From contig JBBIND010000094.1 of assembly GCA_037444075.1 (NCBI GenBank), forward strand, positions 1-12,026: a stretch of DNA of 12,026 bases, read 5' to 3'. This document shows positions 1-7,109 of this stretch, piece after piece. The notes under the pieces are model-generated. The model was not told where the DNA came from. It did no database searches and saw nothing but the letters and a program-made list of their open reading frames with translations. The stretch is from JBBIND01 sp037444075 (GTDB lineage Bacteria > Acidobacteriota > Terriglobia > Bryobacterales > Bryobacteraceae). A program made the position numbers and the translations under genes. The stretch's first letter is position 1; each line of letters opens with the position of its first letter.

Positions 1-282
1 GATTTGTCTCAATTTTGGGGTCCAGACCATACCGTCCCCGGTTGTCCGTCCCCGGTTGTCCAACTACTTTGAAGTTCTTGAATGCGGCCAAGTCCCAATT
101 CGCTGAACGGGGGCCCCAGATGATGTTGAGGCCGACGTTGGCAGCGGAAGCCGGGAACCGGAGTTAGTGAAGGTTTCTCCGGTTATCCGCCAACCGCCCA
201 GCACCTGCGCAAATAGGAAGCGTCGCATCCGCTTGTGCTGCGGTATGGCAAATGAGGGCGGCGGCGTACCCCTCAGCCGGTC
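1..282 (-). pseudogene. Decayed C-terminal remnant of a TonB-dependent-receptor-like outer-membrane protein
   Basis: No intact gene is present, but the minus strand translates into two blocks that look like the end of the large Oar/TonB-dependent-receptor-like proteins that are abundant in Acidobacteriota. The first block, from about 282 to 155, contains FAQVLGGWRITGETFTNSG. The second, from about 160 to 62, is in another frame and contains GPRSANWDLAAFKNFKVV. In intact relatives a 'GGW+I ... SG' strand is followed tens of residues later by a 'GP ... W/FD ... KNF' strand and then more barrel. Here the two blocks nearly touch, so a frameshift and probably an internal deletion separate them. 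The expected final strands are missing and are replaced by a short tandem repeat. There is no start codon, and stops flank each block (the codon at 283-285 closes the first). It lies just downstream of pgi on the same strand. The family call comes from remembered motif patterns, not from a search. Confidence 0.5.
32..61. repeat. 14-bp perfect tandem repeat, two copies
   Basis: The unit CCGTCCCCGGTTGT occurs at 32-45 and again at 46-59, and the next two bases (CC) start a third copy. The adjoining stretch at 17-41 begins with GGGG and carries CCCC at 36-39. Short GC-rich 'GTCCCC' units of this kind often occur in clusters between genes, in the style of REP or RAYT-associated repeats, but I cannot count other copies from one window. 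The repeat sits where the receptor homology of the neighbouring remnant stops. Confidence 0.85.
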
Positions 283-291
283 CTAGCCGGT

Positions 292-1692
292 TCATCGCAT
301 GCGCCGTGCCTGGTTTTGGCGTTTTTCGTAGTCCGCTAGCCGCTCGCGGTAGGAATCGAACCCGCTGCGCCCCATCAGGCCGAACGTGAATCTCTTCCCT
401 AGTTCCACGCCCTCCTGATCGAAAGCGTTGATGTTCAGCAATTCGCCCACGAACGCGGTTTTGAATTCGAGCAGTTGGAGAAACGCGCCCAAATGGGCTT
501 CATCGAGGCGGTCGAGCGCGAAGCAACCGTTGGGGCGGTTGTTCTCAGTGAGCGCCGCAGCCGTGGAACGTTGTTCGGCGTCCAGCAGTTTCTCGAGACT
601 CTGTCCGGCCAGGTAGTCCATGGACTCGACGCCCAGCTTCTGTTTGGGCAGGCGCCCCGGAGAGCTGCGGCGGCGCACGGTCCAGAAGGTGTAGACCTTG
701 TCGTTCGGTCCTTCGATGTAGAGTTGCACCTGCGAATGCTGGTCTGTCGCTCCCAGCGCGGCCACGGGCGTCTGCCCTATGTTGACCGTCTCCCCGGCGC
801 GCGTGCGCGCCTTCCCCAGCGATTCGGCCCAGAGTTGGCGGAACCAGAACGCCACACCCCAGAGGCGGTTCGAATATGGAAACGCCACCTGAATGGGCTT
901 GTTCTTCCCCGTCCAAATCAGGTAATGGTTCAGCGCCGCCCGCAAGGCGATGTTCTTATCCAGGCTCGCCTTCCAGCAGGCATCCGTCATCTCAGCCGCG
1001 CCCCGGCAGAGTTTAGCGATGTCAATTCCCAGCAGTGCCGCCGGAAGCAGTCCCACTGCCGAGAGCACGCTGAAACGGCCCCCAACGTTGCCGGGAATGT
1101 GGAAGGTCGAATAGCCTTCGTTGGTCGCCAGAACTTTCAGTTCGCCCCGGTCCTCGGAAGTGACGGCCACAATCCGTTGCGCAGCCTTGCGGCCCAGTTT
1201 GCTTTCCAGCCACTCCCGCACCAGCAGGAAATTCGCCACGGTTTCAGCCGTCGCGCCGGACTTGGCGATCACCACGACGACGGTCTTTTTCGGCTCCATC
1301 GCCTCGAGCGCCGCCATCACCAGGTCCGGATCCACGTTATCCAACACCACCAGGCGGGGATGCGATTTGGAAAAGGGCTTTTGGACCGGGTGCGGTCCGC
1401 GCAGGGCGCAATCCAGCGCCCACGCGCCGAGGGCGCTTCCGCCGATGCCCACCAGGCAGACGGTGTCGTAGGAACCTTGCATCTGCCGGGCGTGGCGCTG
1501 CAACTCCTTCACCAGCCGCGTTTGAAACGGCAGATCCGGGAAGCCGTAGTCGCCCGCCTCATAAGACTTGCGGAACGACTTCAGTGCATTGGCCGCGGAA
1601 GGTGAGGCGTCGCGCCACTCCTTGGGCGTCAAACCGTTTTCCGGGCCGACCATGCCCGCCAGAAGATTCGTGGAATCAAAATCAATACCCAT
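292..1692 (-). CDS. pgi: Glucose-6-phosphate isomerase
   Basis: This cytoplasmic enzyme interconverts glucose 6-phosphate and fructose 6-phosphate in glycolysis and gluconeogenesis. The 466-residue product matches the short bacterial form (about 450 residues) rather than the roughly 550-residue E. coli form. Visible family motifs are the phosphate-binding GIGGSALG (82-89), KSGATAET (144-151), the first PGI signature around GNVGGRFSVLSAVG (201-214), QLWAESLGK with the likely catalytic Glu290, TDQHSQVQL with His319, and the closing FDQEGVELGK with Lys433. All the usual catalytic positions appear present. The ATG is preceded by GAGAGG five bases upstream. It is transcribed alone: the next gene on the strand ends 306 bp upstream and only a receptor remnant lies downstream. 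A minus-strand TTGACT at 1852-1857 could be a -35 box, but I see no good -10 box behind it. Confidence 0.97.
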   Translation of the reverse strand: MGIDFDSTNLLAGMVGPENGLTPKEWRDASPSAANALKSFRKSYEAGDYGFPDLPFQTRLVKELQRHARQMQGSYDTVCLVGIGGSALGAWALDCALRGPHPVQKPFSKSHPRLVVLDNVDPDLVMAALEAMEPKKTVVVVIAKSGATAETVANFLLVREWLESKLGRKAAQRIVAVTSEDRGELKVLATNEGYSTFHIPGNVGGRFSVLSAVGLLPAALLGIDIAKLCRGAAEMTDACWKASLDKNIALRAALNHYLIWTGKNKPIQVAFPYSNRLWGVAFWFRQLWAESLGKARTRAGETVNIGQTPVAALGATDQHSQVQLYIEGPNDKVYTFWTVRRRSSPGRLPKQKLGVESMDYLAGQSLEKLLDAEQRSTAAALTENNRPNGCFALDRLDEAHLGAFLQLLEFKTAFVGELLNINAFDQEGVELGKRFTFGLMGRSGFDSYRERLADYEKRQNQARRMR

Positions 1693-1998
1693 CGCTGCCT
1701 CTCACAGCCAGCATACCGCGGACACCGGAGGGCTGCCCCGACTGACCGCAGGTAAGTGTCCGGCCTGCTTGGCTCTACCGAAAGGCTGAGGCTCCTGCAG
1801 TCAGTTCCTCCCGCCCGCATCAGGAAGCGCAACAATTCGCCGGGCACGCTCAGTCAAGTTACGGGCTAGGGAGAAAACACCAGGCGAAACGACTCCAAAA
1901 CCTTGAACAGCCTCGACTCGGTGTGGGCCTCGAAAAATGTCTCTCTGCCTGAGCGGGCCGGAGTCGATTCGGCCCCGGCGCGTCAGTCCCTACTACGC
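1693..1998. other. 306-bp gene-free gap upstream of pgi
   Basis: I see no convincing gene here on either strand; the short open frames overlap pgi or lack family features and a ribosome binding site. The gap must hold the pgi promoter, since both flanking genes are on the minus strand. The only candidate -35 box is TTGACT at 1852-1857 (minus), with no recognisable -10 at standard spacing. A 6-bp stem (GGGCCG/CGGCCC, 1955-1960 with 1970-1975) lies just after the RDD gene stop. It is followed on the minus strand, after about 20 bases, by five T residues, so it is at best a weak terminator. Confidence 0.5.
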
Positions 1999-2892
1999 CT
2001 AACGGGCCGGACTCGGGTAAGTGTTGGAGATGTGGTCCTGCCAGGTCAGATGTTCATCGTCGACAAACATCCAGGCGACACCCATGCCGACCGCGGCAAG
2101 ACTGAGGCACGTGGTCATCGCCCGGACGATTCGCTGAGACTGTGACGGTTCGCTCGAGCAAGCACTGACCAGCCGCAACCGTGTGAAGCGCATGCCCGGC
2201 GTGACACCTTTCAGAACGGCCCAAAACAGCATGTAGAACAGCCCCACCAGAACCAGGGCCAGTGCGCACAGCGGCAGCGTGGCACGAGTGAAAATCCATT
2301 GGCTTCCAAGCCGATAGGCCGGCAATGACACCAGGATCCCGAAGGCAATCAAAACCAGGCTTAAGTCGATGAAGCCCGCCACCATCCTGTGCGTAGGCCG
2401 CGCCACGGCGAGCCGCGTCCCGTGCTGAACACTCGACCGCGCATGATCCGGCGAGGCGTGGGTCGGAGGCGCCGCCTCCTCAACGAACTCGAGCCGGCCC
2501 TGCGTCGCCGCTCCGCGGCGTACGTGGCGGGTTCCCGCCGGCGGGGATGATGGTAAGCGCTTGAGCCGTCGCGGCGCCGGGGCACTGACGGGCTTGGCCC
2601 CCGCAGCCGGCCGCTCTACCAATTGCGGGAACCGGGATGTCTGAAAAAGCGCGCCTTGGCGGGGAGTCTGCCGCTCGGACTCCACAACTTGCAATCGTGG
2701 CGCCTCCGGGGCGGGGCTGGGGGCCGGGTTGGGTTCCATGTTGGCCTCCGGTAGAGCAGATGATAACGCCACCTGGTAAACGTCCGGAGCGGGACGTGCC
2801 GTGGCGACGTGGAACAGGCGTCCGCACCGGCTACAGCGGTGCTTCTCCGGGGAGTTTTGGGCCCCGCAGTATGTGCACGTCATCTTTTCCAT
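1999..2892 (-). CDS. Zinc-ribbon and RDD-domain membrane protein
   Basis: The protein has 297 residues in three parts. Residues 6-23 form a small zinc ribbon with two CxxC pairs (Cys6/Cys9 and Cys20/Cys23). Residues about 33-165 are a low-complexity linker rich in Pro, Ala, Arg and Ser, probably disordered. Residues about 167-293 are an RDD-type membrane domain, with hydrophobic segments near 171-191, 205-227 and 258-277. Arg169 and Asp176 lie in the first segment and Asp286 lies in the closing WQDHISNTYP stretch, matching the Arg-Asp-Asp pattern that names the family. RDD domains are of mostly unknown function; transport roles have been proposed for some members. The ribbon should be cytoplasmic. 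The gene diverges from lptD, sharing the 2893-3017 control region. An alternative start is Met4, but neither start has a strong ribosome binding site (a weak AAGG lies 14 bases before the first). Confidence 0.8.
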   Translation of the reverse strand: MEKMTCTYCGAQNSPEKHRCSRCGRLFHVATARPAPDVYQVALSSALPEANMEPNPAPSPAPEAPRLQVVESERQTPRQGALFQTSRFPQLVERPAAGAKPVSAPAPRRLKRLPSSPPAGTRHVRRGAATQGRLEFVEEAAPPTHASPDHARSSVQHGTRLAVARPTHRMVAGFIDLSLVLIAFGILVSLPAYRLGSQWIFTRATLPLCALALVLVGLFYMLFWAVLKGVTPGMRFTRLRLVSACSSEPSQSQRIVRAMTTCLSLAAVGMGVAWMFVDDEHLTWQDHISNTYPSPAR

Positions 2893-2982
2893 GGCATTTT
2901 GCCAAGCCTTGCGGCCTGAACCGGGGACGTGTTAGGGTTTCCGAAGGATGGCCCCGATCAGCGTCCGCGGCCTAAGCCAGCC

Positions 2983-2988
2983 TATAAT
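2983..2988 (+). promoter_or_regulatory. Probable -10 box of lptD
   Basis: A perfect TATAAT stands out in GC-rich surroundings, 35 bases before the proposed lptD start. It would place transcription near 2995 and leave a leader of about 23 bases. No good -35 hexamer is visible at 16-18 bp spacing. The surrounding TATAATTATG is nearly symmetric, so a -10-like sequence also exists on the minus strand and could serve the divergent RDD gene. Confidence 0.5.
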
Positions 2989-3003
2989 TATGTAGCATAC
3001 TTC

Positions 3004-3009
3004 GAGGAG
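3004..3009 (+). promoter_or_regulatory. Ribosome binding site that decides the lptD start
   Basis: GAGGAG is a strong Shine-Dalgarno sequence. Eight bases after it is an in-frame CTG (3018). The first conventional start codon in the frame, TTG at 3036, is 26 bases away and has no Shine-Dalgarno of its own. The frame has a stop at 2985 and no ATG, GTG or TTG between that stop and 3036. Confidence 0.7.
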
Positions 3010-3017
3010 TTTTTCAC

Positions 3018-5306
3018 CTGAAATCTACTACCTCCTTGCCAATATGGGGCTTATTGGTCTTGCTTGTCCTCCTTTCGGGGACCTCGGAGAGGCTCGCCGG
3101 GCAGGTTTCGCCTCCCCCGTCGCAGGCTGCTCCCAGAGCAGACGCCCCCCGGCAGGGAGAAGTCATCGTCCGGGCGGTGATACAGGCGGCTGAGGGCAGC
3201 CGCTACCGGCTGCGTGGCTCGGCGGAGTTGGAGACGACGGACTCGCTGCTGCAGGCCGAAGAGATCGACTATGACGAGGCCACCGGTCACGCAATGGCCA
3301 GCGGACACGTCCGCTACAAGAACTTTGAGACGGGCGAGGAGTTGGAAGCCGAACGGGTGGAGTACAATTTCCGCGACCAAACGGGGACTTTCCACCAGGT
3401 TCGCGGCACCGTTTCCGCCAACGTCGAGTCCCGCCCGGGCCTGCTCACTACGACTAATCCCTTCATTTTCCAGGGCAAATACGCCGAAAAGAACGGCGAC
3501 AAGTATGTGCTGTACGACGGGTTCCTGACCAACTGCAGGCTTCCCAACCCTCTGTGGAAACTGGAAGGCAAGCGGTTCGACATCATCCCGCACGAACGCG
3601 CCCTGGTCCACCACACTCTGTTTCGACTCTGGAAGCTGCCTCTGCTCTACGTGCCCGTGTTCTACAAGTCGCTTGAAGAGGCGCCCCGCAAAAGCGGATT
3701 CCTCACGCCGAACATCGGCAACAGCTCGAGGCGCGGCAAGATGGTCGGCGCGGGCTACTATTGGGCCATCAACCGCAGTCATGACCTCACCTACCGGACC
3801 CAGTATTTCACTCAGCGGGGCTTCGCCCACCATGTGGACCTGAGGGGCAAGCCTTTCCAAAACTGGGACTTCAACGCCATCCTCTACGGCGTGAATGACA
3901 GAGGCCTGAAAACCCCTGGCAGGGAGCGGCGCAAGGAGGGCGGGTACATTACGACGGTGGATGCGCAGGCCGAACTCGGCCGGGGGTTCCACGCGCGGGC
4001 GGATATCAACTACCTCAGTTCCTTCCAGTTCCGGCAGGCCTTCACCGAGTCCTTCAATGAAGCCGTGTTTTCAGAGGTCCACTCGGTGGGCTACTTGGCC
4101 AAGCATTGGGGCCTGAACAGTTTCAACGCCGTCTTCGAGCGGAGTGAGAACTACCAGAGCACCGCCGAGGGTGACCGCATCGTCATCCGGCGTCTGCCGG
4201 CGGTAGAGTTTGCCAGCCGCGACCGCCGTATCAGCCGGCTGAGATGGCCGGTGTGGGTTTCCCTGGAGTCCGCCGCGGGACTCGTGCGCCGCACGCAGCC
4301 GCTGTTTCAGACCAGGCAGTTCGTGGAGCGGCTGGACATTGCGCCCCGCGTCACGACCGCCGTCCGCTGGAAGGACTTCCACCTGCTGCCGTCTTTCAGC
4401 GTGCGGGAGACGCATTACGGTTCCAGCTGGAGCCGGGGCCGCGTCAGCGGCGACGGCGTGCTCCGCAGTACGCGTGAGTTCACGCTGGACCTGATTCCAC
4501 CGAGCCTCTCGCGCACCTTTGAGGGTCCCGGCTGGTTGGGCGAGCGCGTGAAACACGTCATCGAGCCGCGGGCCGGTTTCCGCCACGTGAGCGGCGTGCG
4601 AGACTTCAGCTCCCTGATCCGCTTTGACGAGACGGAATTGCTTTCCAACACCACCGAAGCCGACGTCACGCTCACCAACCGGCTCTACGTGAAGCGCGGC
4701 GGCCTGGTGAGGGAACTGCTGAGCTGGCAACTTTGGCAACGCCGCTATTTCGATCCCGACTTCGGCGGCGCGCTGCTGCCCGGCCGGCGCAACGTCCTGG
4801 CCAGTTCCATCCAGATGAGCGGCTATACCTTCCTCGACGGTCCGCGTCACTATTCGCCGGTGATCTCACTGGTGCGCCTCCAGCCGACCCGGCGCTCGGG
4901 CATTGAATGGCGATCTGACTATGACCCGCTCAGGCGCCGTTTTGTCAACAGCGGCCTGACCGTCGACGCCCGTATGGAGAATCTGTTCATTTCGGTCGGA
5001 CACAACCACGTGCGTAGTGTCCCAACGCTTTCGCCGAGCGCCAACCAGTTCCGGGGACTGCTGGGTATTGGCAAGGAAGACCGGCCCGGCTGGAGCGCCG
5101 CGTTCAGCGCCATCTACGATTTCCGCCTCGGCATCATGCAGTTTGCCACCACCCAGGTCTCCTACGCGACGGATTGCTGCGGCCTCAGCGTTCAGTACAG
5201 GCGGTTTGGCTTCGGCCAACGCAATGAGAACCAGTTCAGGGTCTCGTTCGCCGTAGCCAACATCGGCTCTTTCGGCACGCTTCGACGGCAGGAACGGCTG
5301 TTCTAA
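3018..5306 (+). CDS. lptD: LPS-assembly protein LptD (outer-membrane LPS translocon)
   Basis: LptD is the outer-membrane barrel that, with the lipoprotein LptE, inserts lipopolysaccharide into the outer leaflet at the end of the Lpt bridge. From the CTG start the product has 762 residues; a TTG start at 3036 would give 756. The CTG start adds MKSTTS, giving the signal peptide a Lys before its hydrophobic core (residues about 8-19) and a likely cleavage near LAG-Q. Residues about 50-135 resemble the LptA-like periplasmic OstA domain, and about 220-762 form the LptD barrel. The protein ends in Phe, as outer-membrane barrels usually do. A conserved YATDCCGL motif near the C terminus carries Cys720-Cys721, and TNCRLPNPLW carries Cys173. 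I find no other cysteine, so only one of the two interdomain disulfides known from E. coli could form. It is transcribed alone and converges on the GGDEF-like gene. Confidence 0.93.
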   Translation: MKSTTSLPIWGLLVLLVLLSGTSERLAGQVSPPPSQAAPRADAPRQGEVIVRAVIQAAEGSRYRLRGSAELETTDSLLQAEEIDYDEATGHAMASGHVRYKNFETGEELEAERVEYNFRDQTGTFHQVRGTVSANVESRPGLLTTTNPFIFQGKYAEKNGDKYVLYDGFLTNCRLPNPLWKLEGKRFDIIPHERALVHHTLFRLWKLPLLYVPVFYKSLEEAPRKSGFLTPNIGNSSRRGKMVGAGYYWAINRSHDLTYRTQYFTQRGFAHHVDLRGKPFQNWDFNAILYGVNDRGLKTPGRERRKEGGYITTVDAQAELGRGFHARADINYLSSFQFRQAFTESFNEAVFSEVHSVGYLAKHWGLNSFNAVFERSENYQSTAEGDRIVIRRLPAVEFASRDRRISRLRWPVWVSLESAAGLVRRTQPLFQTRQFVERLDIAPRVTTAVRWKDFHLLPSFSVRETHYGSSWSRGRVSGDGVLRSTREFTLDLIPPSLSRTFEGPGWLGERVKHVIEPRAGFRHVSGVRDFSSLIRFDETELLSNTTEADVTLTNRLYVKRGGLVRELLSWQLWQRRYFDPDFGGALLPGRRNVLASSIQMSGYTFLDGPRHYSPVISLVRLQPTRRSGIEWRSDYDPLRRRFVNSGLTVDARMENLFISVGHNHVRSVPTLSPSANQFRGLLGIGKEDRPGWSAAFSAIYDFRLGIMQFATTQVSYATDCCGLSVQYRRFGFGQRNENQFRVSFAVANIGSFGTLRRQERLF

Positions 5307-5372
5307 TGGCCTGTGAGTCCAGTGGCCGGGCAGCCACCGAAGTACCAACCTACAGTGTAAGAGGGGAACAGC

Positions 5373-5419
5373 GCTGAGTAGCTCGATATCCCGTTTTGGC
5401 GGGAGACGGAATGCTCAGC
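5373..5419. terminator. Possible weak bidirectional hairpin between convergent genes
   Basis: Between the stops of lptD and the GGDEF-like gene there is a nested inverted repeat: outer arms GCTGAG (5373-5378) and CTCAGC (5414-5419), and inner arms TCCCG (5389-5393) and CGGGA (5400-5404) around a TTTTGG loop. There is no U-tract, so it is not a classic intrinsic terminator. It is the only structure in this 108-bp convergent gap and its outer arm overlaps the stop codon of the minus-strand gene. Confidence 0.3.
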
Positions 5420-6416
5420 TATCCAGGTTCCGGCTGCGGACGAAGACCTCGATCTTCTCGATGAGCGGTTCGGCGCCCGTCTCGTTTTCGAGCGGATACA
5501 CGGCCCAACTCGCCGAGACAGGAAGCAGGACAGACCGCTTCCCGATCTCCAGCGTTTTCTCCAGCCGGACGCTTAAGCTCCTGACGACCTCGGCCCGCAC
5601 CTCTGCCAAGAGCTGCTCCCGCTTCAAAATCAACAGGAATGAAGGGCCGGTCCAGCGGTAAAGACGATCGTCAACAGAGAAACTGCGTTTCAGGTGATCA
5701 CCCATCAGCGTGATCACCTGGTCTCCCGCGGCGTGACCGAAACGGGTGTTGATGGACATGATGCGTTCAACGACGAAGGCCACCGCGTAAGTGCCCGCCC
5801 CGTGCTCACAGCACGCCGACAGCGCTTCCTCCGCCGCCGGGCGGCTCGGCAACCCGGTCAGCAAGTCGAGGGACTCTACGACCTGCTCCGCCCGCAAAGC
5901 CTGCTCGTTCCTGCGCAGCTCCGACCTCAAAGCGGCCACCTGCACCTGGTTCACCGCAGCCTGCCGCTTTTGCTCCATCTGGAGGCCCTTCAGGCAGTCT
6001 GCCAGGTGGATCTTCAGCGCCCGCATGTCTTCGATTTCGCTGGCCTTCTCAAGGCGCCTTTCAATGTCCTGCAACCGGGAGAGGCTGGTCGCACCGGCCG
6101 TGGACAGCGACTTGATGGTATCTGTCAGCATGGTGACGATGGACTGCAACTCCGCCTGCCGCATGCGGGGAATCCGGCTCACCCTCTGGTTGTACTCCGC
6201 CAGAGCCTGAATGGCTGCGCCGGAGACGACCAGTGCCTCCGCGATGGGATCGTGGTTCAACTGCCGCACTAACGCCTGGATGTCGTCCCGGAAGCGGTCA
6301 TACTCTTCAGGCTCCACCATGACGGCATGCACGCCGATTGCCTCGAGCAGCAGCTCGGTCGTCCTGAAAAAGGGGTTGTCCTCGCGGCTCAGCAAGTAGC
6401 GCTTCAGTGAAATCAT
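5415..6416 (-). CDS. Coiled-coil protein with a degenerate GGDEF domain
   Basis: The protein has 333 residues and no signal peptide or membrane segment, so it is probably cytoplasmic. Residues 1-180 are helical, with a likely coiled coil from about 110 to 180. Residues about 181-333 follow the diguanylate-cyclase (GGDEF) fold: DLLTGLPSR (184-192) corresponds to the conserved D-LTGL-NR motif, and INTRFGHAAGD (222-232) corresponds to N-x-x-x-GH-x-x-GD. The catalytic loop expected as RWGGDEF reads RWTGPSF (254-260), losing the acidic active-site residues, and the metal-binding Asp upstream appears as Glu218. I also see no RxxD inhibitory site at the usual distance. Synthesis of c-di-GMP is therefore unlikely; a role as a c-di-GMP or GTP sensor or a scaffold is inference. 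The start at 6416 has only a weak ribosome binding site. It lies 84 bp downstream of zapA on the same strand. Confidence 0.8.
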   Translation of the reverse strand: MISLKRYLLSREDNPFFRTTELLLEAIGVHAVMVEPEEYDRFRDDIQALVRQLNHDPIAEALVVSGAAIQALAEYNQRVSRIPRMRQAELQSIVTMLTDTIKSLSTAGATSLSRLQDIERRLEKASEIEDMRALKIHLADCLKGLQMEQKRQAAVNQVQVAALRSELRRNEQALRAEQVVESLDLLTGLPSRPAAEEALSACCEHGAGTYAVAFVVERIMSINTRFGHAAGDQVITLMGDHLKRSFSVDDRLYRWTGPSFLLILKREQLLAEVRAEVVRSLSVRLEKTLEIGKRSVLLPVSASWAVYPLENETGAEPLIEKIEVFVRSRNLDS

Positions 6417-6455
6417 GCGGTGGTCGCTCGACCCGTTCTATCGGCGGAGGCCGTG

Positions 6456-6505
6456 AAAAACCTGAGTAGGAGATGGGGCTATGGGATTACGCCCTCGGCA
6501 TCAGG
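6456..6505 (-). terminator. Possible terminator after zapA
   Basis: On the minus strand, starting at the zapA stop codon, arms CCTGA and TCAGG (6501-6505 with 6461-6465) enclose an inner stem GGGC/GCCC (6491-6494 with 6476-6479), and the outer arm is followed directly by TTTTT (6460-6456). The stems are short and the loop is large, so the call is weak. If real, it would separate the zap cluster from the GGDEF-like gene, at least partly. Confidence 0.3.
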
Positions 6506-6803
6506 GGTTGATAGCCCGGTCCAGCAGGAGGTTGAAGTCTCGGCTCTTGGAATCGACGCGGCGGCGCAAATCCGCCAGGTCCCGTTCCAGGGCGCGTAGA
6601 CGGTCGGCCAGGTGAAGACAGGTCAAAACGGCTACGCCGGACGAATCGAGGTTGCCGGATCGGGACGCGATTTCCCTCATCAGTCCGTCGACTGTCTCCG
6701 CCAGTTGCTGCACGTCGCGTTCTTCACCGGCGACCACAAGCGTGTAGGGCTGGTTGAAAATGGTGACCCGGGTAGTGCGCTTCTGAGAACTGCCGGAGTC
6801 CAT
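6501..6803 (-). CDS. zapA: Cell division protein ZapA
   Basis: ZapA binds FtsZ and bundles its filaments at the division ring in the cytoplasm. The 100-residue length is typical. Residues about 11-27 (RVTIFNQPYTLVVAGEE) match the N-terminal strand pair of ZapA, followed by the helical QQLAETVDGLMREIA segment. A long C-terminal helix (about 55-95) would form the tetramer coiled coil. The ATG follows AAGGGGG at nine bases. It lies 39 bp after the ZapB-like gene and is the last gene of the rpmI-rplT-zapB-like-zapA series. In many bacteria zapA follows pheST; here it follows ribosomal protein genes directly. Confidence 0.9.
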   Translation of the reverse strand: MDSGSSQKRTTRVTIFNQPYTLVVAGEERDVQQLAETVDGLMREIASRSGNLDSSGVAVLTCLHLADRLRALERDLADLRRRVDSKSRDFNLLLDRAINP

Positions 6804-6842
6804 GTCTGGCTGCCCCCTTGGGCAAAACGTGCGGCGCCGGTC

Positions 6843-7109
6843 TTAGCCGGCGCTCAAGTCGTCAATCTGGCTGAGGAGGCGCTCGATACGTCCGCGAACC
6901 TGCCCCCGTTCGGACTTCAGGGCTTCTATCTCGCGGCTGGCGGCGGCCAGTTCTGACCGAACCGCCTGCGCTTCCTGGACGGCCGCGTCGCGTTCAGCCG
7001 CCATCCGTTCATTCTGATGCCGGAGTTCCGTCACCAGCCTGACCGCATTGAGGATACGCTCCTCAAGGCTGTCCAAAGAATCGCTCTCAGCGTCTCTCAG
7101 CAAGTCCAT
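6843..7109 (-). CDS. Small ZapB-like coiled-coil protein
   Basis: The 88-residue protein is almost entirely heptad-like helix from about residue 9 to 86, rich in Glu, Arg, Ala and Leu, with no Cys, Pro or membrane segment. Its size and composition resemble ZapB (81 residues in E. coli), a coiled-coil protein that links ZapA-FtsZ rings to other division factors. Sequence alone cannot prove family membership for a coiled coil; the main support is its position directly before zapA. The ATG abuts the rplT stop (TAAATG, no gap), and a GAGGCG inside the end of rplT can act as its ribosome binding site. This suggests translational coupling to L20 synthesis. Confidence 0.7.
   Translation of the reverse strand: MDLLRDAESDSLDSLEERILNAVRLVTELRHQNERMAAERDAAVQEAQAVRSELAAASREIEALKSERGQVRGRIERLLSQIDDLSAG

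Noticed and set aside
475..1605. A long plus-strand open frame of 376 codons opposite pgi
   Set aside because: It is the antisense shadow of pgi in GC-rich DNA; composition is Arg/His/Gln-rich without motifs, while the minus strand carries a full PGI.
1629..1847. A 72-codon minus-strand frame running from the pgi leader into pgi
   Set aside because: It overlaps pgi in another frame, lacks a convincing ribosome binding site and has no recognisable protein features.
3051..3992. A 313-codon minus-strand frame opposite lptD
   Set aside because: It is the antisense shadow of lptD; no family motifs or ribosome binding site.
4071..4850. A 259-codon minus-strand frame opposite lptD
   Set aside because: Same explanation: GC-driven open frame opposite a well-supported gene.
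6417..6500. A 6S RNA gene downstream of zapA, a common arrangement
   Set aside because: The gap to the next gene is only 84 bp, about half the usual 6S length, and I see no central-bubble architecture; only a weak terminator-like fold is visible.
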